Below, one piece after another: positions 1-9,279 of a stretch of 64,000 bases of DNA; the first letter of the stretch is position 1, and the number at the start of each line of letters is the position of its first letter. The notes beneath the pieces were generated by a model that was given only the letters and a program-made list of their open reading frames with translations, did no database searches and was not told the origin of the DNA. The stretch is from Aphanomyces cochlioides (taxonomy: Eukaryota; Oomycota; Saprolegniomycetes; Saprolegniales; Verrucalvaceae): assembly GCA_019828595.1 (NCBI GenBank), contig JAHQRK010000006.1:2976001-3040000 (forward strand), given 5' to 3'. The translations under genes and the position numbers were made by a program.

Positions 1-415
1 TTTTCTGCTGGAAAATAAGCCAATCACAATTCGAGAAAATCCCAAAAATAGCATCAAGAGAACCAGGGAGCAAAACACAGTCTGACCTAGACTGACGTTT
101 GACGAGTCGTAGATAAGATGCAATATGATGAAGAATCTATTGCTAAGAAGTGCAGCACAACAAGCTAAGATAGTGAGAAGCGTTGAGCAGTTGAGGTGTT
201 GTATTCCCTTTTCTTTCTGGCCACGAAACGCGATGTTTCATTTCAACTTATGGCTGGAATCTACTAGCGTGGTTTTATCACTCATCGTTATATTAGAGAT
301 ATAACACCCTTAGAACAAACACTAAACTCTAAGGTAGTCTCAAGTATGCTGATGATTGCCTGCCTTTTGAAGTCAATAAAGTCATTTTCGATTGCCTTTT
401 GAGACTTGCACGTAA

Positions 416-832
416 GAGTCGCTGTCTTATGACTTGTGTTTTTGGCCAATTGGCTTTTGCTACGGAGCTTGGATTGTCGCCAGATTGTCTGCCGAACCAT
501 CGAGTGTTCTCTCTGCGGGAATTTCATTCCACCCCTCGTGGCATGTCAACGACGTCTTTCATGGGGAAGGCAGTGCCGAGAAAATTGCCCATGACATTCA
601 AGTCCCTCAGTCGGTATTGACTGCTGGAAATGACCGCGACTGGCTCAAACCTGGTGGATCCGTTGAGCAAACGCTTCAAGCCAAGGGCGTACCAAGTCGT
701 TTCCGTGAGTTCCCAAACATGGTGCACGGTTGGGTCATTCGCGGCGACCTTGCCGATCAAGGCATTCTCAAGGGGTTCCACGACGCTTGGGTTGATGAAG
801 CGTTACCATTTTTGAAGGAGCACTTGGTCTAA
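416..832 (+). pseudogene. Dienelactone hydrolase family protein, 5'-incomplete
   Basis: The open frame encodes the C-terminal half of an alpha/beta hydrolase of the dienelactone hydrolase type. The nucleophile elbow reads GFCYGAW (G-x-C-x-G with catalytic Cys), an acidic residue follows in GNDRDW, and the catalytic His lies in MVHGW, with the usual C-terminal helix (DAWVDEALPFLKEHLV). Family members are about 240-260 aa. Only about 130 aa are readable, and the frame is closed by a stop at 413-415 just upstream. No N-terminal beta-sheet half or start codon is visible in 1-415, and I see no convincing acceptor that would join an upstream exon. It is either a truncated gene remnant or a gene whose first exon I cannot identify. 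The catalytic triad residues themselves are intact. Confidence 0.6.
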
Positions 833-932
833 TGAGGAAGGCTAAGACAAGACCCCTATCATTTGTAGCCCTGTCGATCGAGCTCATAATGTCTGTTCCA
901 AGTCTTCTTTGAATTGTTAACAATAGGAGCAC

Positions 933-1584
933 TAAGAGCATCCCCACCGCTGCAGGCTACATTTCGATGGCTATTTTAGACAAGTCTAGATTCTAGGCAG
1001 GCAAAAATAGCTTTTTTGTGTCGATTTCACACCGGTCGTAGTTTCAAGACTTGCTAAAGCCAGCATGCCTTCACCTGCAGGCATTGTTCATCTCTCGGAG
1101 TGCGAGACTCCCTTGGGACAGTCGACAGGACGGATCTCTGGAACGTCCAATTGGAAAGCATATGAAAACGACGCTTTGGCGTCGGCTTACGTTGCTGTGT
1201 CCACTGATCCAGCAGTGGCGACAGATCATCATCCAACAGCCTGGCATACATAACGCGCCTACGTTCAATATTTGGCTTCTTGCCTGTTCGCGAACCTCCT
1301 TTCTTTGACACCGAAGCGGCATGTGCTTGTTTACGCTGAATTTCGAGCCACAAAGCAACCACTGCATCAGTAACGTCGCTGTCGTACGCAAAGTCCATGT
1401 CGTTCTGTCTGGAACTGCAGAATGCTAAATGGATGTCTAATACTAGCATGTCGTTTAGGTTTCTGGCTATTTTCTAGCCATGGCTAGAATCTAGCATCGA
1501 ACAGGTGGCAAAACCGGAAGGCAAATTTTTGTCACGATACATGCTAGATTCTAGGTTTAGCCTGCAGCGGTGGGGATGCTCTTA
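933..1584. mobile_element. Harbinger-type non-autonomous transposon (MITE-like, ~650 bp)
   Basis: A perfect 24-bp terminal inverted repeat lies at 936-959 and 1558-1581, starting GAGCATCCCCACCGCTGCAG. Including the flanking TAA/TTA and one more base pair, the inverted match is 28 bp. Flanks TAA (933-935) and TTA (1582-1584) fit the TWA target preference of PIF/Harbinger elements, and GAGCATC-type ends are typical of that superfamily. Subterminal copies of CTAGATTCTAG or its complement occur at both ends (about 986-995, 1483-1495, 1541-1553), as expected of transposase binding sites. The interior carries the N-terminal part of a transposase on the minus strand and no DDE domain, so the element must rely on an autonomous relative. 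Confidence 0.75.
1054..1449 (-). pseudogene. Harbinger transposase N-terminal fragment
   Basis: A 131-codon frame inside the Harbinger element contains GSRTGKKPNIERRRV followed by YARLLDDDL and KRRFHM. This resembles the N-terminal segment of PIF/Harbinger transposases (G-K-x-N-x-x-R-x-R, then a conserved F-RRRF-M block). After that the frame runs into unrelated sequence and the right terminus. No DDE catalytic domain is present. The frame has no persuasive start, so I treat it as a deletion-derivative remnant. The family call is inferred from this motif plus the terminal repeats. Confidence 0.5.
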
Positions 1585-2425
1585 GGGATCTATCTCTCGT
1601 CTATACGTATCGATAGAATACGTGCATGTATTCCCTAGCTCTGTGTTTCCAATTCTGAAAGCCCATCCGTTGTTGCAACCTCCGAATGTTCCATGATTTT
1701 GAGCATAGAAAATGGTCGACACTTTCCCTAGCATTATCACATTCCACACTCTTGGGTGCTTGTAAGTGACGCAGGGTTTATAGCCTCATAAAATTGCTCA
1801 CAGCTAGCGACGCACCTCTCTTCTGGCTCTGCGATATTGCTTATCTGTGTTGCCAATTGTGCAACAACGCCTCCTCGTCATAGGTACAAGAATGAAGAAA
1901 AAACCAGTACATAGTAGGTTTTTTGAAATTCACTCCACTGGTACATATTCTGATCCAGTCGAATTAATAAACCTAAAAACTTATTGTGAGACAATGTGGT
2001 AGTTACGATGTAGGTTTAAAAAATCCACTTGCTACAAACGACATTTCTTCTCGGAACAACGAGCAACAAGTTGGACGAGCTTGCATTCAATTGCAAAAAA
2101 GAGCACAACAAGCAGTGCACAGAGGCTTCGACGACACCCAGATCTGTGTGTAAAGCGACATATCCAGCCTCTTTGAACCGTTTCAGACCGTTTCTTCGGT
2201 TACGGCTCGAGTAGACGGGCACAATTGTCTTTTGTGCGACGTCGAGACGACCCAGCGTCTCTCTCTCACGCTCAGTAGCTTCAAAGCAACATAATTACTT
2301 GTGGGATTGGTTTTTATTTGCTGCGTTCGTTGAATCGCTGGTGGAAACGATGTGAGGCATCGCATACAGCACATTTCGATATCAGCCCACCGACATGGTC
2401 AGTGGATTTAAAGAACACTTTTGTG
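1585..2425. other. Intergenic stretch without recognisable gene
   Basis: I see no coding region with recognisable motifs on either strand. The small open frames at 2016-2374 overlap one another on both strands and show no family signature. Confidence 0.5.
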
Positions 2426-2470
2426 TGTTAAAAGAATTTGTCTAGAGTTTAAGACAAAATTCTTTTAACA
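2426..2470. repeat. Short near-perfect inverted repeat upstream of kinase gene
   Basis: TGTTAAAAGAATTTGTCT at 2426-2443 is matched by its complement at 2452-2470, with one bulged base and an 8-nt loop. It lies about 90 bp before the kinase start codon. It could be a hairpin in the 5' leader or the relic of a small palindromic element. Confidence 0.6.
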
Positions 2471-2559
2471 TATCACATGGTTTCTTTTATTCCGCACTAA
2501 GATTCTTGCAGAGCAAGGTTCGTGACACACCCCGACAATGGACTCTCATTCCATATCTG

Positions 2560-3405
2560 ATGGCCGACTACTTGCACCTCAAGACGTTTGAAGGAAGCAG
2601 CGCGGCGCTCTATGCGACTGCCGAAGGCGATGTCGTCGTTGTCAAGCAAAGCCGCGACGTGGAGAGCAAAGTCTTTCATGACGTCGAGATTGCTGGAGGC
2701 CACCCCAACATCTTGCACCTTTTGGATCTCAAGACAAAAAGCGATGGCACGAGCTACATGACGCTTGAATACTGCGAGAATGGTGACTTCCTCGATCTGC
2801 TCAATGCTGGTCCGATTGGCGACACGCAATGCTTGACCTACTTCGCACAAATCGTCTCGGCAGTGGCATTCCTCCACCGCCTGGGCTATTCACACACCGA
2901 TCTGTCGTTTGAAAACGTTTTGCTCGGTCCTCGGCGTGAAGCCAAGCTTATGGACTTTGGATATTGTAAGCGTCTCGACCATCTATTGCGCGGTCGAAGC
3001 GGCAAGGAACCATTCATGGCACCGGAAATGTTTACTGGACGTAATTGGGCGCCTGGGCCGACGGATGTGTGGGCGCTTGGTATGATGCTGTTCACGCTCT
3101 TCACGCGGGAATACATGTTTCCAGACGGCGTCGCCGCGGCCTATGATCTCTCGAATTCGCTGCGAAGCATGGGAATCCGTGGCGTTTTGGCCAGGAACCC
3201 ACAATGGCAGAGTCGTATTCCTCCCGCATGTGCCCGTCTCCTGGATGTCATGCTCGTGTTCAACCCAGCACGGCGGATATCAATCGATCGATTGTTGAAC
3301 CGGGTCGAAACACCGACACAACCGAGCCAGAAACGACGATCCATGACGTCGTCGCAGTTTGCCAGCAAGAGAATATGTCGAGAGGCGCCGATGGTGCATT
3401 CTTGA
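2560..3405 (+). CDS. Divergent protein kinase
   Basis: A 281-aa single-domain kinase that should phosphorylate Ser/Thr residues; substrate unknown. Visible motifs in order: VVVVKQ with the likely ATP-binding Lys, the hinge region LEYCENGDFLDLL, catalytic loop HTDLSFENVLL (HRD changed to HTD, with catalytic Asp and Asn kept), metal-binding DFG in MDFGYCK, MAPEMF (APE) and DVWALGMMLF (subdomain IX). The glycine-rich loop is degenerate (FEGSSAALYATAEG). The N-lobe is short and there is no extra domain. The open frame extends 18 codons upstream but without ATG; ATG at 2560 (MADYLHL) is the first in-frame start. Oomycetes have large families of short divergent kinases and this looks like one. HTD in place of HRD removes the Arg that normally contacts activation-loop phosphate, so regulation is likely not by classical activation-loop phosphorylation (inference). 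Confidence 0.75.
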   Translation: MADYLHLKTFEGSSAALYATAEGDVVVVKQSRDVESKVFHDVEIAGGHPNILHLLDLKTKSDGTSYMTLEYCENGDFLDLLNAGPIGDTQCLTYFAQIVSAVAFLHRLGYSHTDLSFENVLLGPRREAKLMDFGYCKRLDHLLRGRSGKEPFMAPEMFTGRNWAPGPTDVWALGMMLFTLFTREYMFPDGVAAAYDLSNSLRSMGIRGVLARNPQWQSRIPPACARLLDVMLVFNPARRISIDRLLNRVETPTQPSQKRRSMTSSQFASKRICREAPMVHS

Positions 3406-3439
3406 GCTCTATTTCATTCTCAACAACGTATTTATATCT

Positions 3440-6400
3440 CTAAGTTTCAAATGCAACATGGTACACGTCGTCATACACGTTTGCAAAATGCACATCGAGA
3501 CCTTCCTTCAAATGGTCGGGCAGTTCTTCAAAGTCTTTGCGGTTGCCAGCAGGCAACACGAGCGTCGTGACACCCGATCGTCGGGCGGCAATTGTCTTTT
3601 CCTTGATGCCACCAACAGGTAGCACTTTGCCCGTCAGTGATAGTTCACCAGTCATAGCCAAATTTGCTTTCACCGGCCTAAACATAAAAAGTCAAGCTAC
3701 GGGAGTAGGGATAAAGTCCCTACTTGTTAAGCGCCAACGACATCAATGCAGTAACCATTGTACAGCCAGCTGAAGGCCCATCTTTGGGTGTCGCCCCTTC
3801 GGGTACATGCAAATGTAAATCAGCTTCGAAAAAGGAATTCTCAGGGTCGATCTAGACAATAAGTTCTCAGTCAGAACAATCATGATAACCGGGGTTTTAA
3901 ACTCACCAGCTCCAATTTATGGCGGGCGTATGTGTGTGCAATCTTCGTGCTTTCTTCCATGACGCTGCCCATTTGACCAGTAGTCAACAGGCTTCCCTTG
4001 CCACCTGCATAAAGGGGATTATAGGACGCACACATATTTATGACACCTTTGCTTTGGACTGTGGTTGTTTCAATGTACAACGACGATCCACCCATAGCAG
4101 TCCAGGCCAGCCCCATGACGACACCTGGTTGCAAAGTCTCATACATACGTTCCCTAGCAGAATATTAGTATAGAATCGAAAGTGAAGCCTTATACGAGGT
4201 GAAGCGTGGTTGACCGACGTATTTGTGCAATTTATCCGGCGAAATGTGAAAATTTGAGCTGTCAGGTTGATCCTTTTCTTCTTTTGCCAAGTTCTCCACG
4301 ACTTCGAGGGCTACTTTGCGGAAAATCTTTTCAATGTGCTGTTCCAAGTTACGCACGCCAGCTTCGCGGCAATATCTAAACAGTTAAATTACCTCCGTGC
4401 AATATCTTGTGTTGGATCTTACCGCTTGACCAAATCTTGGATTGATTCTTCAGGCAATTCCAACGATGTAGGGGTGTGTTCAGAATCCTTCAAACCACTC
4501 TTTTCGAGCGCCTTGGGGACCAAATACTGTTGGGCAATTGCGACTTTTTCAGGAGCATCGTAACTAAGCGACAATCAACATCATGAGACTCATAAGCAAT
4601 GATGCATACCCAGAGAGACGAATCAATTCCATACGATCAAGCAAAGGGCCAGGAATCGTGTCGGTCACATTGGCTGTGCAGACAAAGAGAACGCGGGACA
4701 AATCGACAGGGACATCCAAATAATGATCGACAAAAGAAGTGTTTTGCGATGGATCAAGCAACTCCAACAATGCAGAAGCTGGATCGCCTTGATATCCTCG
4801 GCCCAATTTATCAATTTCGTCAATCAAAATAAGAGGATTTGAGCTTTGCGTCGTCTTGAGGCATTGAATTACTTTGCCAGGCATAGCACCGATATAAGTG
4901 CGGCGATGACCTTTGATTTCTGCCACGTCGCTTAATCCACCAACAGAGAAGCGATAGAATTCACGATTGAGTGATCGAGCAATTGATTTTCCAATACTGG
5001 TCTTGCCGACACCTGGTGGGCCAACAAGACAAATAATTCGCCCTTGGACTTTTCCTAAATGACATGAATGAGGTTACGGCGGAAAGATGTGGTTTAGTAC
5101 CGAGAAGCTTGGAGACAGCAATAAACTCCAGAATGCGTTGCTTGACATCGGACAGACCGTAGTGATCGGCATCCAAAATGGCTTTCGCCGCCACAATGTC
5201 AAACGACTCAGTTGTGGATTTGCCTATTATTTCAATCAATTTCAAAACCAAAGTCAAGGAGTATTTACCCCATGGCAAAAGAGTAAGCCAGTCCAAATAG
5301 TTGCGCGTCACATTAAATTCTGACGAGTTCTTCTCCAACATGGAGAGCTTTGCCATTTCATCTTCGACGACGTCGAGCACTTCTTTTGGAATATGGCTAG
5401 ATGGTTCTAAGCGCAAAATAGTTTGTAAATTCTGCAGATTTTTCATTCAAGTACTTGGATTGTCCTCCGATGTTGGGATTTGGAATGCATCCAAGCGCTG
5501 GCGAAACTTGGACAACATAGCTTCCTTGTCATCCTTCTCCATTCCAAGTTCCTTCTTAATTGTTTTCAACTGCTCCATGAGCAAGTATTGTCGTTGGTTC
5601 TTCGTCACCTACAACCGCCACGGTCTAACAGAAGCAGCCAGCATTTGCTTACTTTCTCTTCCACTTGTTCCTTGATTGATTGTTGGACTCGTGATAATTC
5701 CATCTCTTTCGTCAACAACTCGAGGGCTTTCTTCAAACGATTCTCGCAGTCCATTTCTTCCAAAACACTCTGCAATTCGTCGCCATCTCCAGTTGTAACC
5801 TAAGTGAAAGCAGTACTATGAATTGATAAAGATTGCGATGACAGGTACCGAAGCAGCGAAATCGGCCAAAATGTAGGGATTGTGGATGTCAATACGCTGT
5901 GAGTAATATTGCATGTGCTCTTTGAACAGGGGATTCATCTTGACGATTTCACGCAGTGCGGCGACAATTTCATTGGAGTACGCTTTAATCATTTGATTTT
6001 GTTTGTCAAAGGTTGGGTTCTCCAGGGGCGAAATTGACACACGCAACGGCAAGCTTCCACTAAAGCGTGTGGGTAATAGATCAAGAGAAAACGAATACCT
6101 GTCGTAGACATCGTCAATCGTGATGCGTCGTTGGCCGACCAAAAGAAGCTGCGCTGCGTTGTTGCTTTCGAAGCTCAAGTGGTTGTCAATTCGAGCGTAG
6201 CTGCCAACATGATGAATAGCACTCAAATCAGTCACGAGATCTTCGTCTTTTTGGGACTCCATGCCAGTAAAGCCCATTTCATCCTGCCAAAGATGAGCAT
6301 GCACGACGATGAAAACACATAATACCTTTGACGCCGAGCCGTTCTTGCTGGTGGGTTTCTTCAAAAAGACACCGACGTACTTTTGACCGCTTTCACGTAG

Positions 6401-6761
6401 TGATGCTAAAGCCTTCACAACGTCCGGGTTGGTGATTGTCATGGGCAAAACGACTCCTGGAAATAGTGGCCGCTTGTGGGTTGGAATCACAAGGACATGA
6501 GGAACCATTGGTGCCTTCTCACCTTCTCCAAAAGTTGCAATTGTTTTTGCAGTCACGTCGTCATCGTCTTCACCATCGTCATCACCTGCAAGAACAGTGA
6601 TGTACTTTCCTGACACGACGCGCCTTTTTCATACCTCGCATGTCTGAAAACGCACGAGACCATCGTGGACCTGGTAAGCGGAATGGACTGCTCGCTAAAG
6701 GCAGCTTGGATCGACCAAAACATCGATGAATGCCAGCAACTGCGGCTTGAGTGATGCGCAT
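3440..6761 (-). CDS. LON1: Mitochondrial Lon protease (ATP-dependent)
   Basis: ATP-dependent serine protease that degrades damaged matrix proteins. The first exon (6635-6761) encodes an Arg-rich, acid-poor presequence suited to mitochondrial import; ATG at 6759-6761 is the first in-frame start. Later exons encode the LON substrate-binding domain ([19 protein letters not shown]), a coiled middle region, the AAA+ module with Walker [10 protein letters not shown], Walker B ILIDEIDK and sensor region LLDRMELI, then the protease domain with catalytic Ser in DGPSAG (about 3770) and Lys in GGIKEKT. Introns are tiny. Those placed from splice sites and frame are 6586-6634, 6284-6325, 6060-6098 and 3678-3723; others are evident near 5800-5850, 5610-5655, 5400-5455, 5225-5265, 5055-5100, 4565-4610, 4375-4425, 4150-4200, 4010-4050 and 3855-3905. 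All catalytic motifs are intact. Convergent with the kinase gene, with a 34-bp gap. Confidence 0.93.
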
Positions 6762-7366
6762 GTCAACTTGTCGGCTTCCTTGCTTGCTTCGCGAAGAATC
6801 CAACAGAGTTCAAAGTGTGGTCAAAAGATCAATACACAACTCTACATTTTCAATTCATTTAAAAGCCACCTTCTAGAACATATCATTATTTTAAAATAAT
6901 TTAAAATATTGTTGGTCCTCAAATAATATTTTAAAGCAGCTTTAAAAAGTAATTAACTCACAGCAACTCTGACATCGATGGAAAGAATAGCTCCTTATAA
7001 TCATGTATACAATATGAAAAGGGACCTCCAAAGTTGAGCTCCTTTCTATCTCCGTTCAGTGAGAACTCTTTCATCAGAGTCTAAGTTGTGATCTTAGCCA
7101 ATCAAAATCAATTCATTGTCTCATGGACCAATCAAAACCATATAATTTCTTTATGGCCAATCCAAATGCTCAATTAATATCCTAATATTCTTATTGGCTT
7201 GGATATATCCAATCAAGTGAATGCAACATTCTGATTGGTGGATGCAAATCTTATTGACACACTTCTTTGCATGTTTCGCAAAGTTGTAGATATGAACGAG
7301 AATGGAGAAATAGATTAAGAAATGAACATAATGCTTCTACCTAACACGACACACGACACAGAGGGC
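6762..7366. other. AT-rich intergenic region with CCAAT/ATTGG motifs
   Basis: No gene is seen. The segment 7095-7245 contains repeated CCAATCA/ATTGG pentamers in both orientations. It lies upstream of Lon and downstream of the next gene, so the motifs may be promoter CCAAT boxes. Confidence 0.5.
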
Positions 7367-8230
7367 TTACTCGTAATGCAAGGGAATGGGAGCAGAATCG
7401 TCGACAGACACGAGTTTGACGGGTGATTCGTCGCAGCTCATGGTCGTCTCACTGTCACAGTCACAGTCGCTATCTGTCTCCATAGAGAAATCCTTGGATT
7501 GCATGGCCTGGAAGACTACATGAGATATGGACAGTACATGGAAACAAACCTCAAGGTAATGGCTCATTTTCACGTTGATCTGTGCGACATTCAGGACAAT
7601 TTGCTCAGCGAGCAATGGCAATGATCGAGTGTCGTTTTCAACTTGCATATCCCATTGAAAGGAATGGTAGAATGCCAAGCAGTCTTCCATCTTGGATCGC
7701 TTATGCTCGTTGTAACGAATGCGCTCAGGTTCTAGTTGCAAACGATTTTTGATACGACGCCAGAGCAACTCGCGCTCGACTGTCACGTGCATGGTAACGA
7801 ATTGAATATCAGCAAACTGGGTGATTTCCTCCATTTGCGCACGAATGATCGGCTCGAGAAGTTTGCCATGTGCTGCATAAAACACCGCACTGAATGGCGA
7901 TCTGTCGGCAAAGTAAACATGACGATCAGCATGAGGTTTTAGGGACAGTGACAAGACGCGGTCAAACCTACGATAGCCATTGAGCACACACTTTCTAGGA
8001 AAGCTTGTTCATACCAAGAGCAGACCCATTTCGTTTCCATAAAGAGCGTTTGGGGGTGCAGCGAGTGAGCTGGCATGTCGAGAAAGTTTTCATCAAGAAT
8101 GCGAAAGCCCAATGCAGCAAATTCATTGCAAAGCGATGTCTTGCCGCTTCCTGCAAACAAATTCCTCTCAGTCAGACTGTCCATTCAGTAATGGTGTACC
8201 GTGGCATCCTTCCAAGCACACAACAAGCAT
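7367..8230 (-). CDS. P-loop nucleotide/deoxynucleoside kinase-like protein
   Basis: The start ATG at 8228-8230 opens MLVVCLEGCHG, which joins across a short GT-AG intron (about 8144-8192) to GSGKTSLC, giving a complete Walker A GCHGSGKTS right at the N-terminus, the arrangement of deoxynucleoside/thymidylate-kinase-like enzymes. Later motifs include YFADRSPFSAVFY (DRSPxS, like the dNK DRS motif) and RRIKNRLQLEPERIRYNE with basic residues of a lid. The C-terminus is acidic and Ser-rich and reached by another intron near 7510-7551. Between FLES (near 7997) and FDRVLS (near 7970) the frame changes, and the only GT-AG solution is a 20-nt intron; otherwise a frameshift must be assumed. Likely a phosphotransferase acting on a nucleoside or other small hydroxyl substrate. 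The family call is by motif only. Confidence 0.6.
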
Positions 8231-9026
8231 CTCTTCAGCACTTGAGCGCAAGAAGCCAAATGACCACCGGCAGCACAACGGTTCATCAAGGTCAATTCGA
8301 ATTTTTGAACCGAATTTTATTAGCTGAGACAGCTTTACACTTGGAATTTGTATCAAACTATTGCGATCCAATAAAACGACCAATCGAAGCGCGACTGAAT
8401 CAACTTCGTTTTGCAGCGCGGGGAAACGTTTCCACGAATCAAAGACGAGTATTCCAACCAAGAACCACTTCGATTGGCTGGATTTTCCAATCATGTGATT
8501 GGTTCATTTGAAGCTCCCCACTACTCTCGTGGATTGGTTGCGTTCTCTATGAGGGGATTGGGGTTTGAGAGAAAAATGGGATTCCAGCCAATGAAATGCA
8601 ATGATTTAGAACATTCCGATGGGATTGGACATTTTTCAACGATTTGATTGGGCTGTTTGAAAGAGGGGGGGAAATCCCGGATTGGCTTGTTTCAGGGGTT
8701 GAAGGGGTTAAGCACTATGACTTAGGGGTGCAGGGGTTTTCATGGATACTTTCGACTAATCAAAGTGTATCAATTCAAATGGATCATTCTCATTGGGTCA
8801 ATTGAATCAGTGCCATGACAGGATTGGGCCAAATTGTCAAGCTTTCAGTGTATCACAATCAGGTGTGGCAGGGGTTGAGAGCTACAGTATAGAGTTCGTG
8901 TCCCATGGTGTATTGGTTGAGAGGCTACAAGCGCACAAAGCTAGGGACGAAATGGGGCAGATGAGCCTTGCCTGGACAAGGAAAGTAGAATCTGAATGCA
9001 TTCGTATTTGGATCTACACTTCTGCA
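8231..9026. promoter_or_regulatory. Intergenic region dense in ATTGG/CCAAT boxes
   Basis: No coding region is recognised. Between about 8335 and 8830 the pentamer ATTGG or its complement occurs at least twelve times, often as GATTGG, spaced roughly every 20-60 bp. This is the binding core of NF-Y type CCAAT factors. The stretch begins at the 5' end of the P-loop kinase gene, so a promoter role is plausible, but the array is far denser than one promoter needs. Confidence 0.45.
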
Positions 9027-9031
9027 GTATT

Positions 9032-9279
9032 TCTTGAGGTGAAATGGAAAGTGAGATTATCAAGTTAGACTAAAATGTAAGACTACACTAGAGTATATGC
9101 ATAACTAAGTGAAAATGAAAGCTTGTTCTTGAAGTAGACAGTGTAGTCGTGCCGGCAATGCGTGTGGCCGCCGCCAATGAGACGATGGAGAACGCTAGAT
9201 TAAGTGACGTGTGTGTGCACCAAACATTTGATTGGGGGGATCAAATATTTGGCGCACACTGGTGACACGTTCCTCAACA
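9032..9279 (-). repeat. 3' LTR of Copia copy 1
   Basis: 248 bp, nearly identical to 14250-14497. In element orientation it begins TGTTGAGG and ends CTCAAGA. The purine-rich tract AGAGGGGAG (plus-strand complement 9280-9288) abuts it internally, as a polypurine tract should. The RNase H reading frame runs on into this LTR to 9195. Confidence 0.9.

Noticed and set aside
2506..2559. 18-codon N-terminal extension of the kinase
   Set aside because: The extension begins with TTG and shows no conserved residues; the first ATG at 2560 was preferred.
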